From: Pseudomonas putida
GTDB taxonomy: Bacteria; Pseudomonadota; Gammaproteobacteria; Pseudomonadales; Pseudomonadaceae
Length of the DNA stretch: 64,000 nt
Assembly (NCBI RefSeq): GCF_005080685.1
Contig: NZ_CP039371.1
Coordinates: 1,674,001-1,738,000, forward strand
Direction of reading: 5' to 3'
A program made the translations under genes and the position numbers. A model generated the notes under the pieces. The model had not been told where the DNA came from, ran no database searches, and saw only the letters and a program-made list of their open reading frames with translations. This document shows positions 20,972-28,869 of this stretch, piece by piece (position 1 is the first letter of the stretch; the number at the start of each line of letters is the position of its first letter).

Positions 20972-23900
20972 CTATACGAATTTACCTCTAAAAGGGATGT
21001 AGTTATATATGTTTGTAATTTTCCAGTTTCCGTCCGGTGTTTTTTCATTAGCCCCTATAGCGCTCCCCCAAGCCTGTTGGGAGGACGGACTTTTGGGGGT
21101 AAGTGCTGATACTGAGGTTTGTTTAGTTATGCTGCTGCTTGGGCCCTGAATTGCAGGGCTAGGACTGTCATCAATAAAGAGCGGGTTATCATGCACTACA
21201 CCTTTTTTTCCTGGCGGTATGACATCCCAATCTAACTCCGGCGTCACACTTGAAGTCATGTTAGATGGGGGGGGCAATGTAGCTTCTTTTACTGGGCTTA
21301 CTGTTACTGGCCCGCGGGTTGGTTTGATGGCTCGGGCAATCGGACGAATAGAGGTACCTACTCCTACACTGGCTGTATCGGTCGCCGTTTGTGTGCCGAT
21401 GCTCATGCCCTTACCTGCCCCCTTCGCCCCAAACCTGCTATATCCGACGATCCCCAAGGTACTCAACGCACTGGCAATCCCAAGCCAGAACGCCCAATCT
21501 GCTGCCGCTTCGCTACCGCTCACCAGTGCGCCCGCGGAAACCGCCGTGGCGGCCACGTCGATGGCGAGGCTGCCGGCCCCGAGCGCGAAGGCCGCAGTCA
21601 GGCCCACCGGGGGTAGCAGGAGGAAGCTGACCACCGCAAATACCGCGCCCAGGGCAACGCCAAACCAGGCGCGCCAGTCCGCCTTGGGCTTGGGTTGTGG
21701 TTTGGGTGGGATGTACGGGGCTTCGGTGCTGTGCCGCACACCGTAGTGGCCGCTGGGGTCGTACCAGTTGACCGGGTTACCGCGACAGTAGGTATAGGGG
21801 TTGATCCCGGCAGCTTCCGGCGCCGCCGCATCGGGGCTGTGGAAGCGCATCAGCCCGGGGTTGTAGGCACGGTAGCCACGTCCCAGCAGCGACCAGCCCA
21901 AGGCCCGTTCGCGGGCTTCGCCGTTGAAGCCGAGCAGGCCCACCAGTTGGTCATTGTCCGGCGAGTCGCCATAGGCGGTGTATGACACCTCGTGCAGGTC
22001 GTCGCGGCTGCATTCAGCCAGCACGCTGTTGGCCGCATCGGTCACGAACAGCCGGTTGTCTTCGGTTTGCGCCGGGCGTTGCAACCCCAGTGGGCGGTCG
22101 CCAGCGTACAAGTACTCTGTCAGCAAATCCGCTTCGCGTGTGCTGCTCACCCGATAGCCCTGGTAACGTCGCAGCACTTCCGCTGCGTCTTCATGGCGTA
22201 CGCCGATCAGGTCGTTGTGGCCGTCATAACGGTAGCGGTAGAGGGTTTTTGCGTCGCTGGCACGTTGTACTTCGCTCAAGCGGCCGTGATCGTCATACGT
22301 CAGCTGATTCCCCCACTCATCGTTCAGCAGGTTGCCGTCGGCGTCATGTTCGAAAGCCTGGCTGGCCAGGTAATCGGGCTGCAGCGTGTGCTCCGCCTTT
22401 TCCAGGATGAAGCCGTCGTAGGTATAGAACGCGTCGTCCGTTTCGCCGTCAGCGAAATCGGTGTAGCACTCAGTGAGGTTGTTCAGTGCGTCATAGACGA
22501 AAAACTGGTTGCGGATAGCCCGCCCAGCGGCATTGCGTGGCAGGGTAGTGCCTTCGCATGCATGGTTCTCCAGGCGGTCGAGGGTGTCGTAATCGAATGT
22601 TTCCAGCAGCACCTGTTGGCCATCACAAGTGAGCGTGCGGGTATGCAGTTGGTCATCCTCTCGCCAGGTCAGCGAGAGGCTTTGGGTGAGCGTTGAGCCA
22701 TCCTGTCTGGTCAGGGTTTGCTCGCGTTTTTCCTCCCGGCCGAGGCTGTCGTAAGTCTGCACGCACAACACCATCTGCTGGTTGACCCGGTCTTCGGTAG
22801 TGGTCTTCCACGGTCGGCCGGCGCTGTCGTACTCGAAAGTGGCGACGAGATTGCCACTGGTGATGCCTTCTACTTGGCCCAAGGCATTGTAGTGGTGGCT
22901 GACTTGTGTACCGTCACTGTCGGTATAACCTAATGGCAGGCCCTGCAGCGAGTTGCGGTATGTGCAGCGGTAACTGGCGGCGTTGTTGTCCTGCCATTGC
23001 GTTTCCTGCAAGTAACCTTGGTCAGTGTACGAATAGCTGCGTGTGCCCTGTTCGTCGGTGGCGGTACTGATGGCTGAGGTTTTGGGGTCGTAACCAAAGG
23101 TTGTGCTGAGTGACTTCACCTCGATGCGTTCAGGTTGTGCCGAGCGGGTGGGGCGATAGTGGTAGGTGAAGGTGCGGTTTGCCGCCGTGCTGCGTGTTTC
23201 TACCAGTGAGGTGTTGTCCTTGTACTCGTAGGTTTCCTGCTGCGGGCCAGCCGCCATGGATTTGAGGCGTTCGAGGCCATCGTATTCACGGTGCCAGGCG
23301 AGGGTGGGTTCGGTATCTTTACGCGGCTCGATCAGCAATTGCTCGGCCAGCGCGGCAGGGCTGTGCAGCGCGAACTCGCTGAGTACTGCCGATCGGTCTG
23401 GGCGTTCGCAGCGGGTCACCCGCCCTTCGGTATCGTACGCGTACTGGGTCACGCGCTCGGCAAACGACGTGAACACGTGGGCCGAGCCTTTCTTGAGGCG
23501 TTGTGGCGGCTTTGCGCGTTCACCCGTCAGGTTCACCTGGCGTTTCTCGCTGGTGCAGCGGCCAAGGCCATCGTAAAAGAAGTCGTGGCGGCCAACGACC
23601 TTGCCTTTCTCGTCGAGGCGGTACTGGTAATTCAACTTGTCGAAGCGGTTGCTTGCGCTGACCTGCTGCAGTTGGCGAACGCCTGGTTTGTCGGGCGTTT
23701 CGATCCAGCGGGTGACCATGTCGCCCTCTTCGCCGAAGGGCGAGTGTTCACTGTGCTGGGTAACGCCCGTCGGCAACGTGGTCTTGCACAACCGCCCCCA
23801 ACCGTCGTATTCAAAGCTGGACGTCAGCGTCAGGGTTTTATCGTCGTAGTAGTCGAATGTGGTTTCTTCGCTCAACTGCCCCAGTTCATCGTAGGTATGC

Positions 23901-25252
23901 TGGGCAACGCGTTTGCATTGGCGTTTCTTTTGCGCACTTTGCGCGGCATCCGGCAGCTCCGTTTCGCGTTCTTCGATCACCACCCGGTTACAGCCATCGA
24001 ATGTAAAAATGCTGACTACCCCGGTACTGCTCGTAACCCACTGCCTGGCTTGGCCCGCAACCCCCTGCTCGGGGTGGGTGGCCAACGCGTAGGCATGGGT
24101 GATGGTGACTTCATCCTCCCCCATGCCGGGAGCGACGATCTCTTCCACCAACCGGGCCAGCGAGTCGTAGCGGTAGCGGATGTCGTTACCGAAGTCGTCC
24201 TGTTCGAACACGCTCTGCCCATGCAAGGCAGACGTCGCCTGGCGCGTGGTCTTCTGCACCAGGTCGAAACCGGTCAGGGTCTGCTGTGTCCAGTATTCGA
24301 GGCCATGTTTCGGGTCGGTGATCTTCTCGTAGTACCAGTCGATGCGGGCGGTGCGGCTATCAATGGCTCTGCGCAGCGGGTTTTCGGTTTCTGCGCCATA
24401 ACGCGTGGTGGTCTGATAGCTTGGGCGGCCGTGCAGGTAGGCGTTTTCGGGTTTGTTCAGGTATGCCCGCTCCACCCGTATAAGCAGCTGTTCGGCTTCT
24501 GATGGCAGGTTGGGGTCGCGAAGCTCTACCACTTGCTCTTCGGTTGGTGCCAGCCAGTCGGCCGCATCGTCAGGGTGGCCCAGCGCCGGCATGGCCTTGT
24601 AACTCAACCGGGTACGTTGGACGGGTGCGCTGTCGGGCTGGTCTGGGGCGGGATAAACGGTCTTGCTCTTGAGGTTGCGTACAAACCCCTGCGGGTCGGC
24701 CGGGCAGCTCAAGGAGGCGCCGCTCTCACCGTCCTTGCCGTAGTACTCATAGGTGGTACGCACACCATTAGGGTTCACTTCCTCGATGATATTGCCGTAA
24801 TCGTCATACCGGGTGGTTGCGGTTTCCAGTCGCAGTTTGCTGGCATCATCAGCCATCTTCCAGCGTTTGGTGATGATGTGGGGCAGTTGGAAATAGGCGG
24901 GCTGGCGTTCGAAATCGGCGCCGAGGTTTTCATGGAAGCATGTTTCGGTTTCTTCGATGTGGCCATCCTGCTCGAGCGTTTGCAGCGTCATCAGGTGGTA
25001 GCGGTTGAACGTCTGGGTCTGCTTGCGCACCACCTTGTCGCCTTTCCAGTAGTGGGCGGTGACGCTGTAGCGGTAGCTACTGTCGGCCCGATACAAGTTG
25101 TCCAGGCCATCGTCGCGCCAACTGATGCCGCTATTGTTGCCGACAAAATTGTTTGCCTTGTAGATGCCTTCACCCTGGTCGAAATGGGTATAGGTGTAAG
25201 TTGTCTTCAGTGGCGGCTGATCGGCGCGAGGTTTGACCACATGGCTGGTCAC
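20972..25252 (-). CDS. Rhs/YD-repeat (TccC-like) protein, main part after a frameshift
   Basis: A 1426-residue reading frame with many YD repeats (for example FEYDGWGRLCKTTLP, YDTEGRVTRCERPDRS, YNALGQVEGITSG, YDDHGRLSEVQRA), then the Rhs core (LLGFNGEARERALGWSLLGR with YRAYNPGLMRFHSPD and CRGNPVNWYDPSGHYG, about residues 1120-1190). After PSGH the variable tip has two or three hydrophobic helices (AWFGVALGAVFAVVSFLLLP, AAFALGAGSLAIDVAATAVS) and a Ser/Thr/Pro-rich tail without a recognisable toxin fold. Rhs shells encapsulate and release a C-terminal effector. The first 280 or so residues are encoded in the adjacent frame (25249-26085); the GTG at 25252 is only formal. See the frameshift finding. 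Confidence 0.85.
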   Translation of the reverse strand: MTSHVVKPRADQPPLKTTYTYTHFDQGEGIYKANNFVGNNSGISWRDDGLDNLYRADSSYRYSVTAHYWKGDKVVRKQTQTFNRYHLMTLQTLEQDGHIEETETCFHENLGADFERQPAYFQLPHIITKRWKMADDASKLRLETATTRYDDYGNIIEEVNPNGVRTTYEYYGKDGESGASLSCPADPQGFVRNLKSKTVYPAPDQPDSAPVQRTRLSYKAMPALGHPDDAADWLAPTEEQVVELRDPNLPSEAEQLLIRVERAYLNKPENAYLHGRPSYQTTTRYGAETENPLRRAIDSRTARIDWYYEKITDPKHGLEYWTQQTLTGFDLVQKTTRQATSALHGQSVFEQDDFGNDIRYRYDSLARLVEEIVAPGMGEDEVTITHAYALATHPEQGVAGQARQWVTSSTGVVSIFTFDGCNRVVIEERETELPDAAQSAQKKRQCKRVAQHTYDELGQLSEETTFDYYDDKTLTLTSSFEYDGWGRLCKTTLPTGVTQHSEHSPFGEEGDMVTRWIETPDKPGVRQLQQVSASNRFDKLNYQYRLDEKGKVVGRHDFFYDGLGRCTSEKRQVNLTGERAKPPQRLKKGSAHVFTSFAERVTQYAYDTEGRVTRCERPDRSAVLSEFALHSPAALAEQLLIEPRKDTEPTLAWHREYDGLERLKSMAAGPQQETYEYKDNTSLVETRSTAANRTFTYHYRPTRSAQPERIEVKSLSTTFGYDPKTSAISTATDEQGTRSYSYTDQGYLQETQWQDNNAASYRCTYRNSLQGLPLGYTDSDGTQVSHHYNALGQVEGITSGNLVATFEYDSAGRPWKTTTEDRVNQQMVLCVQTYDSLGREEKREQTLTRQDGSTLTQSLSLTWREDDQLHTRTLTCDGQQVLLETFDYDTLDRLENHACEGTTLPRNAAGRAIRNQFFVYDALNNLTECYTDFADGETDDAFYTYDGFILEKAEHTLQPDYLASQAFEHDADGNLLNDEWGNQLTYDDHGRLSEVQRASDAKTLYRYRYDGHNDLIGVRHEDAAEVLRRYQGYRVSSTREADLLTEYLYAGDRPLGLQRPAQTEDNRLFVTDAANSVLAECSRDDLHEVSYTAYGDSPDNDQLVGLLGFNGEARERALGWSLLGRGYRAYNPGLMRFHSPDAAAPEAAGINPYTYCRGNPVNWYDPSGHYGVRHSTEAPYIPPKPQPKPKADWRAWFGVALGAVFAVVSFLLLPPVGLTAAFALGAGSLAIDVAATAVSAGALVSGSEAAADWAFWLGIASALSTLGIVGYSRFGAKGAGKGMSIGTQTATDTASVGVGTSIRPIARAIKPTRGPVTVSPVKEATLPPPSNMTSSVTPELDWDVIPPGKKGVVHDNPLFIDDSPSPAIQGPSSSITKQTSVSALTPKSPSSQQAWGSAIGANEKTPDGNWKITNIYNYIPFRGKFV

Positions 25253-26085
25253 CCGTGGCAGCGCCCTGGCGGGTTGAGTGCCGGGCAGGATATGGCCCTG
25301 GTCGCCATTTTCACCGTAGTTGATCTCTCCACGCTGCCCTGTGGGGTCATGACTTTCTTCAGGCTGGTCTGGCCGTTTGCCGTGGTGTATTCGAAGCGCC
25401 AGTTGCCCCCTAGCTCCGGCGGCAGCGCTACCTCCACCAGCGACCTGTTTTTCAGCTCCAGCCTGTAGCGCAAGAACGGTTGGCCATCGTCGCCGGCACG
25501 CGGATGCACATCGACCGTCACAAGGCCTTCGGTGTAGTCCAGCTCGATCAGCGGCACGCCGCTGCCATCGACGATGCGGGTGAGTCGCCGGGTATCCGGG
25601 GTGTAGCTGAGCGTGAGGGTATGGCCGGAGGGTGATTGCACTTGGGAAGGTAGCGCGATGGGACGGGTATCACCGTAAACACTCAGAATTTCCACCAGGC
25701 CGGACTTGTGCACCACGCGATACTGTTGCTTGTCGCCCTCGCTGTCATCGTGGAAGTGAAAACTGTCGATTTTCTTTTCCTGGATGGCAGGTTGTGGGCC
25801 GCTACCCGTCACTTTGTAGCTTTCGCCGGTATGCAGGGTGAGCATTCTCGAGCCCGGCACATATTGAGTCAGTGCCAAGTCCCAGCCTTTGCCAAAACCC
25901 GAATCCTCGTCGTTGAACGGGCTAAATGCCAGGCGCAGCGGCAGATTGGGGCCGGTCAGGTCATTGCCGGTGGGGGCATTGAGGTCGATGCTCAGGGTGT
26001 ACTGACCGGTTCGTTGGTCGACATGGTTCTGCACGAAACTTTGAAAGTTGGTGGCGTTACTGTGTACCGCGCTTGAGCTGGCCAT
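25249..26085 (-). CDS. Rhs/YD-repeat protein, N-terminal part (frameshifted)
   Basis: Starting at the ATG at 26085, MASSSAVHSNATNFQSFVQN aligns with the start of the paralogue at 34249 (MAIETVIHSNAFNASSFVEG). Both continue with DxRTGQYTLxI, GFGKGWxxALTQYxPGSRML, LHTGESYKVTG and KKxDSFHFHDDS. Similarity runs to GNWRFEYTTANG / TPQGSVER and then stops, because this frame turns into unrelated residues for the last 20 codons while the paralogue-like continuation appears one frame over. One base is missing near 25325. The Rhs N-terminal plug and shell start should therefore be joined to the frame at 20972-25252 for a protein of about 1715 aa. Confidence 0.85.
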   Translation of the reverse strand: MASSSAVHSNATNFQSFVQNHVDQRTGQYTLSIDLNAPTGNDLTGPNLPLRLAFSPFNDEDSGFGKGWDLALTQYVPGSRMLTLHTGESYKVTGSGPQPAIQEKKIDSFHFHDDSEGDKQQYRVVHKSGLVEILSVYGDTRPIALPSQVQSPSGHTLTLSYTPDTRRLTRIVDGSGVPLIELDYTEGLVTVDVHPRAGDDGQPFLRYRLELKNRSLVEVALPPELGGNWRFEYTTANGQTSLKKVMTPQGSVERSTTVKMATRAISCPALNPPGRCHG

Positions 26086-26087
26086 GT

Positions 26088-26645
26088 TTATCGGCTCCCC
26101 GCAGAGGTGGTGACCTTGATGCATGCGAGCTTGCCCTGCTGGATCGGGTCCCCTTTAGCGCGAACCTTGAAGCCGCGACTGAGTGCGGAGCTATCAAGGC
26201 CGCTATTTGTCAGGTAACTCGAGTAGGTCCAGATTTTGTCAATGCCGAGTTTTTCCAGCGAAGCGTTGGCCCGGGTCGTTTCGAGTTCGATCCACGCGCT
26301 GCCTTCTTTTTCGCAGCGGTCATTGTCAGTGAGCAGGAATGTGGTCGCGATAGGCACGTTGCGAATGCGGATCGAATGCGGCTCGATGGGGGCGCCTTCG
26401 ACTTCGGGGCAGGTTTGTTCGGGCTTCAGGGTCTGTGTCGCGCCGCTACCCAGTACGGGCAGGTCGAACGAGCAGGCTGGCTCTGTGGAGTTATCCACGG
26501 TTTGGTACAGGGCGAGGGTGGGCTTAGGGTCGGCGCTGGTGAGCTCACTGTTTGCAATGGCAAAGGGTGCCACCAGGCCTAGCAGCAGTGGTGCGCTCAG
26601 CATTAATTGTTTGACAGTGTAGGTGCGGTAATGGAGTCGTTTCAT
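26088..26645 (-). CDS. Small secreted protein of unknown function, upstream of the Rhs gene
   Basis: A 185-aa protein with a signal peptide (MKRLHYRTYTVKQLMLSAPL then LLGLVAPFAIANS, cleavage near AIA-NS). The mature part has four cysteines (PACSFDLP, EQTCPEVEG, NDRCEKEG, KLACIKV), compatible with two disulfides, so it is probably periplasmic or extracellular. I recognise no family. Its stop lies 2 bp before the Rhs start at 26085, so the two form one operon. Upstream is the intergenic region with three lux-box-like sites. Confidence 0.7.
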   Translation of the reverse strand: MKRLHYRTYTVKQLMLSAPLLLGLVAPFAIANSELTSADPKPTLALYQTVDNSTEPACSFDLPVLGSGATQTLKPEQTCPEVEGAPIEPHSIRIRNVPIATTFLLTDNDRCEKEGSAWIELETTRANASLEKLGIDKIWTYSSYLTNSGLDSSALSRGFKVRAKGDPIQQGKLACIKVTTSAGSR

Positions 26646-26754
26646 TTCAAGAGATCCGTGCCATGGATGCTGGAACAGGCGAATACTTGCGTTTTCCGCC
26701 TAGTTGAAGTGCATGTTCACTGATCGCAGGTTATTTAAGTTTCATCGTTGCCGC

Positions 26755-26774
26755 ACCTGTCAAAAATACCAGGT
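26755..26774. promoter_or_regulatory. Lux-box-like operator 1
   Basis: ACCTG-TCAAAAATAC-CAGGT, 20 bp with perfect outer half-sites in the LuxR-family arrangement ACCTG-N10-CAGGT. On the minus strand a TTAAAT (26738-26733) lies where a -10 would be if the box sat near -40, which fits control of the 26645 gene and the Rhs gene. Confidence 0.65.
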
Positions 26775-26830
26775 GGTGTTCAGGGGCATGGGGTAAATTT
26801 CAAGCATGTACGTTTCAATGCGGTATTGTC

Positions 26831-26850
26831 ACCTGGCAAATTTGTCAGGT
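26831..26850. promoter_or_regulatory. Lux-box-like operator 2
   Basis: ACCTG-GCAAATTTGT-CAGGT, 20 bp, an almost complete palindrome: only two central positions break symmetry. Centred 76 bp from operator 1 and 46 bp from operator 3. Confidence 0.65.
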
Positions 26851-26876
26851 ATGGCAGAGCATGCCAAATGTACGCT

Positions 26877-26896
26877 ACCTGGTATTTCTGTCAGTA
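26877..26896. promoter_or_regulatory. Lux-box-like operator 3
   Basis: ACCTG-GTATTTCTGT-CAGTA, 20 bp, keeps the CTG-N10-CAG core. It ends 60 bp before the ATG at 26957, and a TAAAACT-type -10 (about 26918-26924) follows at the distance expected for a box centred near -42. Confidence 0.55.
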
Positions 26897-26956
26897 GTCA
26901 GCTTCAAGAGGGTGACGTAAAACTGTGAGCATCTTTAGCCCATCGGGACTTTGCTC

Positions 26957-28783
26957 ATGGCCTCCAAATTACGAGACACCACAAGGCCCAATCAGCAGGC
27001 AGCTGCCTATCCCGCTCCTGACATTCCGCTGCGCAACGAGTATGGCGAAATCGATGTCGAGGCGTTGAAAGACGCGCCTTTGGAGATGGTCATCAAAGGT
27101 GATCATATAAAGTTTGGCAACGAGGTATACCCTGTTTGGCGCGGCGCGGCTGTAGATGGCGAGCCTTTCGACGAACTCAATGCGGTGGTCGAAGTTCCGG
27201 TTGATTATGATCCTGACGTGGGCATTACCGCCTACGTCTCCAATCGGTACGTTAAACCTTATCAGGGAGGCTCGGCATTTTTATCTTATAAAGTGGACGG
27301 CATGGACGAGAATACACCGGACTCTGAACGGGTCTTTTGTTACTTGGGCTTGCGCGAGCGCGGCGGCTTTGAAACGTTAGCGGTGGCGCAGGCCCGTGAG
27401 TCCCATGATCGTGTGATTGTCACTACGGATCTGGCGACCGAAGGCGTCAGCCTCCTGGCACCGCGTTACCAGGCGATCCAGATTGGCGACAGTGTCGAAC
27501 TGCTGATGAAGGGGTTCAACGCTTCAGGCGATCCAGTACCCGAGCATAGCGAGGTTCATGCAGTGACTGCGGCCAACCTTGCCGAGCCATTGCAATGGCA
27601 GGTGGCCAAGTCGCATTTCATGCGTGTGCGAGGTGGGCGGGCAGAATTTCATTACGAGGTCACGCTGGCCGGCGTTGGCGGCACGCTGACCTCTCCTGTG
27701 CAAACGTTCGCAGTCGACAGCGCGTCGGCCCCTGCCGACCGGCTTGCTGTGGCTGAGATCGATGGTTCTACAGGTGCGCCCCTGGACCCAGGCATGTTCC
27801 CTGACGGGGTTACGGTGCGTGTGCCTGTATACCCAGGTATTCAGCCAGGTGACTTCTTGCTGTTGTACTGGCACAGCCCTGGGCAGCCCCAACCGGTGGC
27901 GCAGTTCGCACGCATGGATGTGAGCTGCCTAGAGACGAATGAAATCGTCTTGCATGTCAGCGCCGACCTGCTGGTGCAGGGCGAGCACAACGTGATTTAT
28001 CAGTTTGCGCGCACAGGCGATGCATTGACGTCAGAACCGCTGCGGGTCGAGTTCGAGGCACCGCGCGCACTTGCAGCGCCCGCCATTGAGCGAGCGACTG
28101 AGGATGGACCGGGCAGGCAGCAGCTTGCCGCTGGCGATGCGCTGCTAGGTGCGTACGTGACCGTGCCCGATGTCGAGCTGCGCCCGGGTGAAAACTTCGA
28201 GGTCCATTGGTGGGGGTATGAGAAAGGCGGGCGGCAAGTCACCGACACCCCGGAGACGGCCGGGGGCCGCCGTTTCAAGATAGACCCTGGCGTGGTGGCG
28301 GCGAATATGCACCAACCACTGGATACCGAGGGCAGGCGGTTCGAGGTGTTCTACCACATCGTCGACGAGCACGGTGTGCGTTCGCAGCCGTCTGCGGCTG
28401 TGAATCTGCGTGTCGTTCCAGTGAGCCTCGGCAGTACTATCAACTGCCGGGAAGCCGATGCCGTTGGCGATCTTCCCCAATCGAGGTTAGGTCCCAACGG
28501 TGCTTTGCTCGCCGTCACGGGAGGAACCGGCCTGTGGGCATTCGCCGCGCAAGGCCAACCTTTCACCATCGCCGTCGAAAATATTGCTGTCCTGCGTGAT
28601 GCAACACCCATTACAGCGATGGAGCTGAGAGCCGTAAGAGTCGAACAGTGGCTGAGCCGCGCAGTTTACGACCAGATGGAAGACAACAAGCAGCATACCG
28701 TCTCTGGAACAGTCAGTTTCGATCAAGGCGATAGTTGGCACGCCCTGACGCCCCTTCGACTGACGCCGAAGAAATCGACTTGA
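26957..28783 (+). CDS. Large protein of unknown function, first gene of the P47-like/Rhs operon
   Basis: A 608-aa protein (MASKLRDTTRPNQQAAAYPA...). The ATG at 26957 is preferred over the TTG two codons earlier. There is no signal peptide and no membrane segment. The sequence is built of beta-rich segments that repeat a pattern 'DxxxG.xV.VPVYPGIQPGD', 'LRPGENFEVHWWGYE' and 'GRRFEVFYHIVDEHGVRSQPS', resembling repeated Ig-like or lectin-like modules of about 100-130 residues. I do not recognise a named family. It opens the plus-strand operon with the two P47-like genes and an Rhs body (26957-38166) and lies directly behind the lux-box-like sites. Confidence 0.75.
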   Translation: MASKLRDTTRPNQQAAAYPAPDIPLRNEYGEIDVEALKDAPLEMVIKGDHIKFGNEVYPVWRGAAVDGEPFDELNAVVEVPVDYDPDVGITAYVSNRYVKPYQGGSAFLSYKVDGMDENTPDSERVFCYLGLRERGGFETLAVAQARESHDRVIVTTDLATEGVSLLAPRYQAIQIGDSVELLMKGFNASGDPVPEHSEVHAVTAANLAEPLQWQVAKSHFMRVRGGRAEFHYEVTLAGVGGTLTSPVQTFAVDSASAPADRLAVAEIDGSTGAPLDPGMFPDGVTVRVPVYPGIQPGDFLLLYWHSPGQPQPVAQFARMDVSCLETNEIVLHVSADLLVQGEHNVIYQFARTGDALTSEPLRVEFEAPRALAAPAIERATEDGPGRQQLAAGDALLGAYVTVPDVELRPGENFEVHWWGYEKGGRQVTDTPETAGGRRFKIDPGVVAANMHQPLDTEGRRFEVFYHIVDEHGVRSQPSAAVNLRVVPVSLGSTINCREADAVGDLPQSRLGPNGALLAVTGGTGLWAFAAQGQPFTIAVENIAVLRDATPITAMELRAVRVEQWLSRAVYDQMEDNKQHTVSGTVSFDQGDSWHALTPLRLTPKKST

Positions 28784-28869
28784 GCCACGACGCATTCTGT
28801 TATGGCGGCGTTACACACGGGCCGAGTGGCATCGCTCTCTCGGTCGCTTAACACTCGGAGAAACTTTCA

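Noticed and set aside
25300..25340. Programmed ribosomal frameshift in the Rhs gene
   Set aside because: No slippery heptamer or homopolymer at the joint and no obvious downstream stimulatory structure; a one-base loss is simpler.
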